From NCBI GenBank assembly GCA_004282995.1, contig SHLU01000061.1, positions 1 to 10,750 on the forward strand: a stretch of DNA of 10,750 nucleotides, written 5' to 3'. This DNA comes from Sphingomonadaceae bacterium (GTDB taxonomy: Bacteria > Pseudomonadota > Alphaproteobacteria > Sphingomonadales > Sphingomonadaceae). Positions 1 through 6,931 of the stretch are shown piece by piece. Numbering within the stretch: position 1 is the stretch's first letter; each line of letters opens with the position of its first letter. The notes beneath the pieces were generated by a model. The model saw only the letters and a program-made list of their open reading frames with translations. It was not told where the DNA came from and did no database searches. The position numbers and the translations under genes are program-made.

Positions 1-501
1 GCACAGGGCGATCCGGGCCAGGACGCGGTGCCCCAGCCGACCGCCGCTCCGTCACCGAAAATCCCGCTCCGGCAGGACCGGCCGCAACCACGCGCGAGCT
101 CGACCGGTACCGAGACGCGTTCGGGCGCGACCGAGGCCGGGGACGGAACAGGCGCTGCCGGTACGGGGCTGGGCACCGGGGCTGGACGTGGCGGAGCAGG
201 CCGGGGCGGTATCGCTGTAACGCGCCCGGTACTGGTTTCGACCATCACTGACGCATCGTCCTTCCCGGTCCCCCCAGGCGGACGAAAGGCGCGCATCGGC
301 AAGTCGGTCGATGTTCGGCTAGGCGTATCGGCAGAAGGCCGGGTGACCAGTTGCCAGGTGGTACGCGCCAGCCCGTTTCCGCAGACCGATGCCAAGGTTT
401 GTGAGCTTGCATATGAGCAAGTGCGGTTCGAGCCCGCTCGCGATGTCAATGGTGACGCGGTGGCATCGACGTTCACCTATCGCCAGCGCTTCTTCAACTG
501 A
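1..501 (+). CDS. TonB-family protein, C-terminal part (5'-truncated by window edge)
   Basis: The reading frame is open from base 1 and ends at TGA 499-501, so the true start lies upstream; the internal GTG at 28 is probably not the start. The visible 166 residues begin with a Pro/Gln/Arg-rich stretch, then a Gly-rich low-complexity linker (about residues 40-70), then a compact domain (about 95-166) containing RIGKSVDVRLGVSAEGRV, a CQVVRASPF segment and the ending FEPARDVNGDAVASTFTYR. This is the pattern of the TonB C-terminal domain that contacts outer-membrane TonB-dependent receptors; the membrane anchor expected at the N-terminus would be outside the window. Family members pass proton-motive-force energy to the outer membrane or act as TonB-like periplasmic proteins; which applies here cannot be seen. 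It is convergent with the next gene, 26 bp away. Confidence 0.85.
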   Translation, partial: AQGDPGQDAVPQPTAAPSPKIPLRQDRPQPRASSTGTETRSGATEAGDGTGAAGTGLGTGAGRGGAGRGGIAVTRPVLVSTITDASSFPVPPGGRKARIGKSVDVRLGVSAEGRVTSCQVVRASPFPQTDAKVCELAYEQVRFEPARDVNGDAVASTFTYRQRFFN

Positions 502-527
502 GCCGGGCAAGACCGGCCCGCAACCTT

Positions 528-830
528 TCAGTCCTTGGCCAGGAGTTTCTGGCCCTGGTCCTTCATCGCGTTGGCGATGACCGGTTCCAGGAAAGACAAC
601 ATCGGCGGCAGCGTCACTTCGACCATCAGCCGCGTATCCTCGATCTCGACCGATCCGGACAGGTTCTGGCCCATCGCGCAGATCGTCATGTTCATGCGGT
701 CTTCGCCAGTCCAGTCCGTCGCCACTTCGGCCATCGGACCGGGTATGTGATCGGCCAATTCATGGCTGCGCTCGTGCAGCCTGCGGCGGACCTCTTCTTT
801 GGGAAGGTCGTGCGGAATGGGAACTTTCAT
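528..830 (-). CDS. Polyhydroxyalkanoic acid system (PHA_gran_rgn) family protein, 100 aa
   Basis: This is a complete 100-residue soluble protein with ATG at 830 and TGA at 528-530. It has a basic N-terminal helix (PHDLPKEEVRRRLHERSHEL), then a beta-rich part (WTGEDRMNMTICAMGQNLSGSV, then TRLMVEVTLPPML), and a C-terminal amphipathic helix ending in a Lys-rich tail. This fits the small family annotated as polyhydroxyalkanoic acid system protein, found near PHA genes in some proteobacteria; its biochemical role is not established. No PHA synthase, phasin or depolymerase is visible in the window, so a PHA role here is only a name carried over from the family. Its start overlaps the stop of the XpaC-like gene by one base (TGATG) and no Shine-Dalgarno sequence is visible, so it probably depends on translational coupling. 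It is the last gene of the telA operon. Confidence 0.72.
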   Translation of the reverse strand: MKVPIPHDLPKEEVRRRLHERSHELADHIPGPMAEVATDWTGEDRMNMTICAMGQNLSGSVEIEDTRLMVEVTLPPMLSFLEPVIANAMKDQGQKLLAKD

Positions 831-1633
831 CAGCCAGCCGTCTTTTGCGTGTCAAAATCGGGGAGTGGAACGCCGTGGTCGGGCTGATCAGCTTCGACCC
901 CTTCACCATATTTGTAGTCGAGGTAGCGATGGGTGATTGCCAGATCGTCGAGCGAGCCCTGGGCCAGTTGTCGGGTGATCGAATCAATTTCCTTGGAGAT
1001 CTTCTCGAGACTCTGCGTCAGCTGTTCGTCTGGCGTTGCTCCGCTGCGGCTCTCATGCCGCAAATGCTCGGGAATCTTGAGGTAGGCATCGATCATTTCG
1101 GGCAGGGTTTCACCGACCAGCTTGCGAATGTCCCGCGCAGTTTCGTGTTCGGCGGGCACTTTCTCCAATTGCTGACCAAGCGCATCAAGCTGGCTTCCCA
1201 ATTGCTCCACCACCCGCACCGCTTCGCGCGGCAGATGGCGCCGCTGGTGCTCGAGCCACAATTCGGTCCGCGCCACCATCTGGCGCACATCACCCTTGGG
1301 CAGTTCGGCCCGCTGCGGCACCTTCATCTTCGGGTATTTGCCAAACACATAAATACCGATGGCGGTCGCCAGACCAGTCAGCATCACGCCTTCAAAGCCG
1401 AGCCCGTCGATAATGACACCGAGCACCGAGGCAGCAATCCAGATCGCCACCAGGGCGGCGGCCATGCGAACGCCCTTCTTCTTCCAGTGCTTCAGCTTGA
1501 GTTCTTTCGAACCACGTCCGATCGAACCCTCGCGCCGGTGCCGACCGCCGCGGCGATTGTCGTCGCGAACACGCCGCGCATCTTCCATGATCCGGTCGCT
1601 GCGGCGGGCGTATTTCTTGTATTCGTCGCTCAT
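830..1633 (-). CDS. XpaC-like membrane protein (5-bromo-4-chloroindolyl phosphate hydrolysis family)
   Basis: A 267-residue protein with ATG at 1633. The first 55 residues are strongly basic (many Arg/Lys, e.g. DDNRRGGRHRREG). Two adjacent hydrophobic segments follow at about 54-76 and 80-98, forming a membrane hairpin. The rest (about 105-240) is a long, mostly helical, probably cytoplasmic domain with heptad-like stretches (VVEQLGSQLDALGQQLEKV; LTQSLEKISKEIDSITRQL). This plan, and its position directly after telA, match the XpaC family (named from a Bacillus gene linked to X-phosphate hydrolysis). The enzymatic name is historical; I see no obvious catalytic motif. A GGAGGG Shine-Dalgarno-like sequence (1637-1642) lies in the last codons of telA, 3 nt from the ATG, and the stop and start overlap as TGATG, which points to coupled translation with TelA. 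It may anchor TelA to the membrane (inference). Confidence 0.75.
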   Translation of the reverse strand: MSDEYKKYARRSDRIMEDARRVRDDNRRGGRHRREGSIGRGSKELKLKHWKKKGVRMAAALVAIWIAASVLGVIIDGLGFEGVMLTGLATAIGIYVFGKYPKMKVPQRAELPKGDVRQMVARTELWLEHQRRHLPREAVRVVEQLGSQLDALGQQLEKVPAEHETARDIRKLVGETLPEMIDAYLKIPEHLRHESRSGATPDEQLTQSLEKISKEIDSITRQLAQGSLDDLAITHRYLDYKYGEGVEADQPDHGVPLPDFDTQKTAG

Positions 1634-2847
1634 CAGCCCTCCAGTTCGAGCAGAGAAGGCTCGGACGAGGCAAGCTTTGACTGTGCCTGGGCCTGGCCTT
1701 CGGCGCGGGCGATATAGCCTTTGGACCGTTCAACCTCTTCGGTCAGGACGGTCACGGTTTCCTTCATGCTCGACAGCGCACGGACCTTGAATTCGTCCAC
1801 TTCGTCCATCGTGTCGTAGATGTTCTGGAACGCACGCTGCAGCGTCTCGAGCGGGATCGTGCTGCTGGCGGCCTGCTCGTGGATCTTGCCGGTCTGTTCG
1901 CGCAGCATGGTGCTTGTTGAGTCGATGATGCCGGCGGTGGTGTCGTTGAGGGCGGTGATCTGCTGCAGCACCAGCCGCTGGTTGGTCATGGCTTCGCTGA
2001 CAGTCACGGCTGTACGCAGGGCCCCGACGGTGGTGGTGCTGGCACGGTCGACACCCTTGACCAGCTCGACATTGTTCTTCTTGACCAAATCGAGCGCAAG
2101 ATAGCCCTGCACGCTGACCGCCATCTGCGTCAGCAGGTCCTGCGTGCGCTGGCGAACGTAGAACAACGCCGTTTCGCGGATTGCCTTGGCCTTGGCCGGG
2201 TCGGTCGCGTCGAGCTCGTTGGCTTTCTCTTCCAGCCGCTCGTCCAGCTTGCGGGAGATATGGATCATCTGTTCCAGATTGCCCATCGACTCCCACAGCT
2301 TTTGCCGTTCGACGTCGATCGCGGCATTGTCCATTAACAGCTCGTCCTTGCCGTTCGACAGCTTGCCAAGGATTTGCTGGATGTGGGTCTGCGCGCTCTG
2401 GTAGCTGCGAAAGTAGCTTTTGATCTTGCTGCCGAAGGGAATGATGCCAAGCAGCCGACGCGGGCCGGTCAGGTTGCCGCGGCGCGAGGGATCGAGCTCC
2501 TCCACCACCGTCCGCAATTCGGCAAGGTTTGCACCCACGCCTTCGTCCTGGTCCATGGCGCGGACCGGGCGGTCGAGGAAGCGGTTGGAATGCTGCGCCG
2601 CCGCCATGATTTCCTTGCGGCCCATGTTGGTGATCTGGTCGACCTTCTTGCCGAACTCGGGCGAATTGGCATCAATCGAGACGAGGTCGGTGACGAAGCC
2701 CTCGACCTTCTCCTCGAGTTTCGACTTTTGCTCTTCGCTGACCGGGACCAGCCCTGATGCCTTTTCCGGTGCAACTTCGGGCACCGGGGCGGGCGGGGTC
2801 AGTTCGAAATCGGTTTCGGTCGCGGTTTTTGTCTCGTTGCTGGCCAT
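1633..2847 (-). CDS. telA: TelA-family protein (toxic anion resistance)
   Basis: A 404-residue, almost entirely helical cytoplasmic protein. Family hallmarks are LDRPVRAM (91-98), RRLLGIIPFGSKIKSYFR (130-147), SYQSAQTHIQQIL (148-160), GKDELLMDNAAI (166-177), LALDLVKKNNVELVKGVDR (250-268), the TTTVGALRTAV / QRLVLQQITALN helices (271-301) and FQNIYDTMDEVDEFK (340-354). The first 35 residues are acidic/proline-rich and look disordered. TelA proteins were named from plasmid tellurite resistance (kla/tel), but chromosomal copies also occur in envelope-stress settings; the substrate here is unknown. I chose ATG 2847. An in-frame GTG at 2862 would add five residues, but the GAGGGA element sits directly against that GTG, too close to serve it. 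The gene heads a coupled three-gene operon with a good promoter at 2899-2927. Confidence 0.88.
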   Translation of the reverse strand: MASNETKTATETDFELTPPAPVPEVAPEKASGLVPVSEEQKSKLEEKVEGFVTDLVSIDANSPEFGKKVDQITNMGRKEIMAAAQHSNRFLDRPVRAMDQDEGVGANLAELRTVVEELDPSRRGNLTGPRRLLGIIPFGSKIKSYFRSYQSAQTHIQQILGKLSNGKDELLMDNAAIDVERQKLWESMGNLEQMIHISRKLDERLEEKANELDATDPAKAKAIRETALFYVRQRTQDLLTQMAVSVQGYLALDLVKKNNVELVKGVDRASTTTVGALRTAVTVSEAMTNQRLVLQQITALNDTTAGIIDSTSTMLREQTGKIHEQAASSTIPLETLQRAFQNIYDTMDEVDEFKVRALSSMKETVTVLTEEVERSKGYIARAEGQAQAQSKLASSEPSLLELEG

Positions 2848-2898
2848 GGTCGGACCTGACACTCCCTCACAATGCGCCGCGATGCAGCGCTCGTCACT

Positions 2899-2927
2899 GT
2901 ATTAGGCGCATAAAACACGCATTTCAA
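2899..2927 (-). promoter_or_regulatory. Sigma70-type promoter of the telA operon
   Basis: On the minus strand, TTGAAA (2922-2927) and TAATAC (2899-2904) are separated by exactly 17 nt. This is close to the TTGACA / TATAAT consensus and is the best promoter match in the window. Transcription would start near 2892 and give a leader of about 45 nt before the telA ATG. It lies in the 159-bp gap after the fatty acyl-AMP ligase gene, so the telA operon probably has its own promoter. I see no clear terminator between the two transcription units, so some read-through is possible. Confidence 0.6.
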
Positions 2928-3006
2928 GGCGCGCTCATGCCGTTCGTCGGGCGGCAGCATACCCCCCGCGAACCGCAGAGCAAATATCGCAGCATGTCTC
3001 GAAAAT

Positions 3007-4740
3007 TCAGGCTGCCAAAGCCAGTGGCTGGATCTCGCCGGACAGGTAGAGCTTCTTGGCCTTGGCCCTGCTCAACTTGCCTGAACTGGTGCGCGGCAGG
3101 GTGCGCGGCGGCACCAGTTCGACGATGCAGGTAGTGCCCGTGACGGCCTGGACCTTTTCCTTGATTGCGGTGTGCAGGCGCGCGCGTTCTTCCGGGTCGG
3201 ATACGCGGCAATGGACCAGTACAGCCGGGGCCTCTTCGCCGTTTTCGGTTTCCAGGGCAAAGGCGGCAATGTCACCATGGTTGAACCCGGCGAGCTGTTC
3301 GACAGCCCACTCGATATCCTGCGGCCAGTGGTTCTTGCCATTGATGATGATCATGTCCTTGGCCCGGCCGACAACAAACAGATAGCCATCGGCCATGTAA
3401 CCCATGTCGCCGGTGTCGAGCCAACCGTTGACGAGACAGGCATCGGTGGCCTCCTCGTCGCGGAAATAGGAATGCATCACGCTCGGGCCGCGGCACCAGA
3501 CCTTGCCGATCTGGTGGTCGCCGCGAACATCGCCTTTCTCGCCGCGAATTTCGACATCCATGTCGGGCAGCGGCTTGCCGCAATTGACGATGGCGCGATA
3601 GCGGGCAGGCCTCGTCAGATCACGGCGCGAGCCGGAAAGCCGTTCTTCCTCAACCAGTTCGACACGAATGCCCTCGCCTGGTGGCATGACTGTAACGGCC
3701 AGCGTGGCCTCGGCCAGTCCATAGGACGGAGTAAAGGCATTGGCCTTGAATCCGGCCGGCGAGAACGCGTTGACGAAGCTCTGCATCACGTCCGGGCGGA
3801 TCATATCCGCACCGTTGCCGGCCAGCCGCCAGCGCGACAGGTCAAAGCGTTCGGCGACATTGCTCTGGCTGGAAATACGCCGGGCGCAAATGTCATAGCC
3901 GAAGGTCGGCGAATAGCTGAGTGTCGCACCTTCATTGGCGCTGATCATGTCGAGCCATGCGAGCGGACGCCGGGCGAAATGTTCGGTCTTGAGATAGTCC
4001 GAACTGACCTGGTTACCGACCATCGAGAGGAAGCAGCCAACCAGTCCCATGTCGTGATACAATGGTAGCCAGCTTACGCCGCGATCGCCTTCACCGATAT
4101 TCATCGTGATCGCGTGGCCCGAAAGATTGTGGAGCAGCGCTCGGTGCGTCACGGCCACACCAGTGGGGAAGCGGGTCGAACCGCTTGAATACTGCAGGTA
4201 ACAGATGTCGTCCGGGCCGACTTCAGGAAAGTCGCATTCAGGAGCATCGCGAGTAGCGAAGCTGGCCCAGTCATGGCCCTCGCAGCCTTGTTTCTGCGCT
4301 GCCGCATGCGCCATTTCTGATATTTCGGGCGGGTAGAGCAACATCCTGTGGTCGCTGCTCGCCAACTGCACGCCCAATTGTTCGATATATCCGTCCTTGC
4401 CGCCGAAGGTCGTCGGCAGCGGCAGGGGCACGGGCCATGCGCCAATATAGACGCAGGCGCAGAACAGAGCGGTAAACTCGGGAACGGTTTCGGCAACCAG
4501 GGCAACGCGATCCCCCTTTGCGACCCCCGAGGCCACCAGGCGGCGCGCCATCACCAGCGCGTCCTCGCGCATCTGCGCATAAGGATAGACCAGCTCAAGC
4601 TGCCCGCGCATATCGTGAAAATTCATGCCCTTCTGGCTGCGCGCGGCATAGTCGATCGCTTCGCAAAAGGTCGCAAAGTCGGATCGCCGACGCGGTAGAG
4701 GGCAATCATTCGGCGTAGGAGTCAGTTGCGTTTCTGTCAT
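3007..4740 (-). CDS. Fatty acyl-AMP ligase (FAAL), adenylate-forming enzyme
   Basis: A complete 577-residue member of the ANL (acyl-CoA synthetase/NRPS adenylation) superfamily. Motifs in order: P-loop YSSGSTRFPTGV (184-195), WLPLYHDMGL (224-233), YGLAEATL (340-347), LDTGDMGY (441-448), the hinge GRAKDMIIINGKNHWPQDIE (458-477) and PRTSSGKLSR (549-558), where Lys555 is the expected adenylation lysine. The SGSTRxPxGV, LPLYHDMGL and NHWPQDIE forms are those of FAALs rather than ordinary acyl-CoA synthetases; FAALs typically form acyl-AMP and pass the acyl group to an acyl carrier protein instead of CoA. The stretch after motif YGLAEATL (about 355-385) is where FAALs carry their specific insertion. 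Relatives act in lipid, polyketide or sphingolipid synthesis; no carrier protein or synthase is adjacent, so the product is unknown. The gene is divergent from recX; the ATG has no strong Shine-Dalgarno. Confidence 0.88.
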   Translation of the reverse strand: MTETQLTPTPNDCPLPRRRSDFATFCEAIDYAARSQKGMNFHDMRGQLELVYPYAQMREDALVMARRLVASGVAKGDRVALVAETVPEFTALFCACVYIGAWPVPLPLPTTFGGKDGYIEQLGVQLASSDHRMLLYPPEISEMAHAAAQKQGCEGHDWASFATRDAPECDFPEVGPDDICYLQYSSGSTRFPTGVAVTHRALLHNLSGHAITMNIGEGDRGVSWLPLYHDMGLVGCFLSMVGNQVSSDYLKTEHFARRPLAWLDMISANEGATLSYSPTFGYDICARRISSQSNVAERFDLSRWRLAGNGADMIRPDVMQSFVNAFSPAGFKANAFTPSYGLAEATLAVTVMPPGEGIRVELVEEERLSGSRRDLTRPARYRAIVNCGKPLPDMDVEIRGEKGDVRGDHQIGKVWCRGPSVMHSYFRDEEATDACLVNGWLDTGDMGYMADGYLFVVGRAKDMIIINGKNHWPQDIEWAVEQLAGFNHGDIAAFALETENGEEAPAVLVHCRVSDPEERARLHTAIKEKVQAVTGTTCIVELVPPRTLPRTSSGKLSRAKAKKLYLSGEIQPLALAA

Positions 4741-4871
4741 AATGTTTGGCGAAACCCGTTATTATTCACGCGCTTAGGCGTGCCCCCATACTTGCAGGCG
4801 GTGTCATGAACTGTCGCTGCACCGTCACAAAGTTTTCCCATTTGATTGAGACTGTGGCACGAATATGACCG
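4741..4871. promoter_or_regulatory. Divergent intergenic region between FAAL gene and recX
   Basis: This 131-bp gap must hold the start signals for both the leftward ligase gene and the rightward recX gene. It is more A+T-rich than its flanks. A weak rightward pair is TTGATT (4842-4847) and TATGAC (4864-4869) with 16 nt between, but the -10 almost touches the recX ATG. A small inverted repeat CACGC/GCGTG with a 6-nt centre lies at 4767-4782, near the ligase start. No LexA-like alphaproteobacterial SOS box (GTTC with a 7-nt gap then GTTC) was recognised. Exact promoters cannot be fixed by eye. Confidence 0.4.
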
Positions 4872-5432
4872 ATGCGCGAGCCTTCCCCAGCCAATAAGCG
4901 GCGCAAACGTGTGCCGAAACCGCTCGACGAGACCCGCTTGAGGGATCTGGCGTTATCGTATGTCGCCCGATTTGCAACAAGTGCCGGCAAGCTGGAACAG
5001 TATCTCAAGCGAAAATTGCGCGAGCGTGGATGGGAGGGCGAGGATGAACCCGACCTCGCTGTGCTCGTCGCGCGTTACATCGAGCTGGGCTATATCGATG
5101 ATACTGCCTATGCCCGCGCCCGGAGCGGTGATCTGCTACGACGCGGTTATGGTCCGCGGCGGATCGCGCAGGCTCTCGGCCAGGCCGGCATCGACGAGGA
5201 AACACGCGGGCATGTGGCTGCCGATCAGAGCGAATTGCGTCAGGCCGCCTTGCATCTAGCGCGCAAGCGGCGGTTCGGCCCGTTCGCCACCCGGCCCGTC
5301 GACCGAGCGCTGCGCGAGAAGCACCTTGCAGCGATGGTTCGGGCGGGGCATGGCTTCGATATTGCACGGGCGGTGATCGACGCCGCCAGCGAGGACGAAG
5401 CCGAAGACTGGGTACGCGACATATGCGATTGA
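4872..5432 (+). CDS. recX: Regulatory protein RecX
   Basis: A 186-residue protein with a basic N-terminus (NKRRKRVPKP). The three-helix RecX repeats are visible: ALSYVARFATSAGKLEQYL with RKLRERG (27-53), then VARYIELGYIDDTAYARARS (66-85) and LLRRGYGPRRIAQALGQAG (88-106), followed by the diverged third repeat with AALHLARKRRFGP (125-137). GYIDDTAYA and RGYGPRRI are the usual family landmarks. RecX binds RecA filaments and dampens recombinase and LexA coprotease activity. Many bacteria place recX next to recA; here it is unlinked, beside a DUF192 gene. ATG 4872 is the only sensible start. There is no good Shine-Dalgarno. The stop overlaps the start of the next gene by 10 bp, so the two are probably cotranscribed. 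Confidence 0.9.
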   Translation: MREPSPANKRRKRVPKPLDETRLRDLALSYVARFATSAGKLEQYLKRKLRERGWEGEDEPDLAVLVARYIELGYIDDTAYARARSGDLLRRGYGPRRIAQALGQAGIDEETRGHVAADQSELRQAALHLARKRRFGPFATRPVDRALREKHLAAMVRAGHGFDIARAVIDAASEDEAEDWVRDICD

Positions 5433-5920
5433 GAGAATTCCTGTTGGCGACACTGGCGGGCGGCCTGCTCGCCTGCTCCCCGCAATCGGGCGCCGAAACT
5501 CTCGCCCCGCCGGACCAGGCTGCCGTGGCAGCGACGCATCCGGTCTCGGGCCTACAGATCATCCCGGTCACGGTGACAGCGAACGGGACGGTCCACCGCT
5601 TCCGCACCGAACTGGCGGATACGCCGGAAGCGCAGGCCCGCGGGCTGATGTTCCGGACCGAGCTGGGGCCGGACGAGGCGATGATATTTCCGCGTACCGA
5701 GAGGCCGTCGCCCGCCAGCTTCTGGATGAAGAACACGCCCTTGCCACTGGATATCATATTCATCGGACCTGACGGCCGGATAACCAATATCGCGGCGCAG
5801 ACGGTGCCCTATTCGCTCGACAGTGTGCGCTCGCAGGGCAATGTCATTGGCGTGCTCGAGATTGCTGGTGGACGTGCCGCCGAGTTGGGCATCGAACGGG
5901 GCGCGAAGGTCGAATGGTGA
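5423..5920 (+). CDS. DUF192 family lipoprotein
   Basis: A 165-residue protein that starts inside recX (ATG 5423). The N-terminus MRLREFLLATLAGGLLAC is a lipoprotein signal with lipobox LLAC, so Cys18 would be lipidated and the protein membrane-tethered in the periplasm. A short disordered linker precedes the DUF192 domain (about 50-165) with its landmarks RTELADTPEAQARGLMFR (61-78), the SFWMKNTPLPLDIIFI strand (99-114), the proline/tyrosine loop VPYSLDS and VLEIAGGRAAELGI (144-157). The function of DUF192 is not established; a small beta-rich fold is known. It sits between recX and the complex I accessory gene, 64 bp upstream of the latter. Confidence 0.88.
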   Translation: MRLREFLLATLAGGLLACSPQSGAETLAPPDQAAVAATHPVSGLQIIPVTVTANGTVHRFRTELADTPEAQARGLMFRTELGPDEAMIFPRTERPSPASFWMKNTPLPLDIIFIGPDGRITNIAAQTVPYSLDSVRSQGNVIGVLEIAGGRAAELGIERGAKVEW

Positions 5921-5984
5921 GCGTTGCGACGCATCAAGTTGACGCTTGGCCAGCACCGCTCAATCCGCTAGTCCGCGCAGCGCA

Positions 5985-6380
5985 ATGAGCATTCTAGGCA
6001 AGATCTTCACCTGGTGGGATGGCGCGACCATCGGCACCCACCTGTTCACCGCTCGGCGCGGGGAACACGTCGGCACCGACGCGCAGGGCAACAAATACTA
6101 TCGCTCGAAGCCCAGGGACGGAGAGCGCGAGCGACGCTGGGTCATCTATGATGGCGCAAACGATGCCAGCCGCGTGCCCGCCGAATGGCACGGCTGGTTG
6201 CACGGCTCGTTTGAAGACATCCCCGAGAGCTTCCTGCCGCCGCCGCGTATCTGGGAGGTCGACTATACTCCCAACGCCACCGGCACGGCGCAGGCTTACC
6301 GCCCGCAGGGCGCGCTCGAACGGGGCGGCAAGCGTGCTCGTGCCGTGGGCGATTACGAAGCATGGACCCCCGGCGACTGA
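5985..6380 (+). CDS. NDUFA12-family NADH:ubiquinone oxidoreductase (complex I) accessory subunit
   Basis: A 131-residue protein starting MSILGKIFTWWDGATIGT, typical of the bacterial homologues of mitochondrial B17.2/NDUFA12. The diagnostic core is RRWVIYDGANDASRVP followed by AEWHGWLH (50-73). The tail is proline/glycine-rich and ends near YEAWTPGD. In alphaproteobacteria and mitochondria this subunit is a supernumerary part of complex I bound on the matrix/cytoplasmic side, needed for stability or assembly rather than catalysis. A TTG at 5946 would add 13 residues, but ATG 5985 starts exactly at the conserved N-terminus. No strong Shine-Dalgarno. The DUF2155 gene follows after 2 nt, which suggests one transcript. 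The nuo operon itself is not in the window. Confidence 0.9.
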   Translation: MSILGKIFTWWDGATIGTHLFTARRGEHVGTDAQGNKYYRSKPRDGERERRWVIYDGANDASRVPAEWHGWLHGSFEDIPESFLPPPRIWEVDYTPNATGTAQAYRPQGALERGGKRARAVGDYEAWTPGD

Positions 6381-6382
6381 CT

Positions 6383-6931
6383 ATGCGACGGGCTAACACC
6401 CTTCGCACCGCGCTGGTATTGGGCGCCCTTATCGGGTTGTCGGCCTGTGACGGCGGTGCGCCCGAACCGCAAGCGGTCGAGACCGAGGTGCCCGAAGAGC
6501 TGAAGGCCGCGCCGTCCCAAACCCAGTCAACGGTCGAGATCGAAGGCGCGACTCCGATGGCGGAGCGTGTTGCTACCCTCGGCCTGCTCAACAAGCGCAA
6601 CAATATCTCGCAGGACCTTGAACTGAAGCCGGGCGAATCGCGCCGTGTTGGCGATATCATTGTCCGCCTGTCGGCTTGCGAGCGCCGCCCGCCGTGGGAA
6701 ATGGCGCCCGAAACCGGCGCTTTCGTCCAGGTGCTGGTCGAAGGGAAGGGCGACAACGAGGGGGAGTGGGCCCGCATCTTCTCGGGTTGGCTGTTCAAGC
6801 GCTCGCCCAGCCTCAACGTGGTCGAACACCCCGTCTACGATGTCTGGGTCAAGGACTGCGCAATGACGTACCCCGGGGAAAATACCCCGCCCGTATCGTC
6901 CTCTACGGCCTCCGATGACAGCGAGGCATAG
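6383..6931 (+). CDS. DUF2155 domain-containing lipoprotein
   Basis: A 182-residue protein. With ATG 6383 the N-terminus is MRRANTLRTALVLGALIGL followed by SACDGG, a lipoprotein signal with lipobox LSAC and lipidated Cys22; an in-frame ATG at 6362 would add seven residues inside the previous gene and is less likely. After an acidic/proline linker, the DUF2155 domain spans about 62-160: VATLGLLNKRNN (63-74), LKPGESRRVGDIIVRLSACE (81-100), GAFVQVLVEG and SGWLFKRSPSLNVVEHP then VYDVWVKDC (134-159). The family is conserved in alphaproteobacteria, commonly between the NDUFA12 gene and aat as here; function unknown, predicted periplasmic. The last 32 codons overlap the 3' end of aat on the other strand. 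Confidence 0.87.
   Translation: MRRANTLRTALVLGALIGLSACDGGAPEPQAVETEVPEELKAAPSQTQSTVEIEGATPMAERVATLGLLNKRNNISQDLELKPGESRRVGDIIVRLSACERRPPWEMAPETGAFVQVLVEGKGDNEGEWARIFSGWLFKRSPSLNVVEHPVYDVWVKDCAMTYPGENTPPVSSSTASDDSEA

Noticed and set aside
502..527. Short hairpin (GCCGG/CCGGC) between the convergent TonB-family and PHA-family genes
   Set aside because: Only 5 bp of stem and no T run; a terminator cannot be supported.
845..1717. Open frame of 290 codons on the plus strand opposite the xpaC-like gene
   Set aside because: It mirrors a well-supported coding gene in a GC-rich genome, has no family-like sequence and no ribosome binding site; it is a shadow frame.
3172..4068. Open frame of 298 codons on the plus strand opposite the fatty acyl-AMP ligase
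   Set aside because: The minus-strand frame carries all enzyme motifs; the plus-strand product shows no recognisable domain.
4767..4782. Inverted repeat CACGC/GCGTG upstream of the ligase gene
   Set aside because: Arms of 5 bp are expected by chance in GC-rich DNA; noted only as part of the intergenic region.
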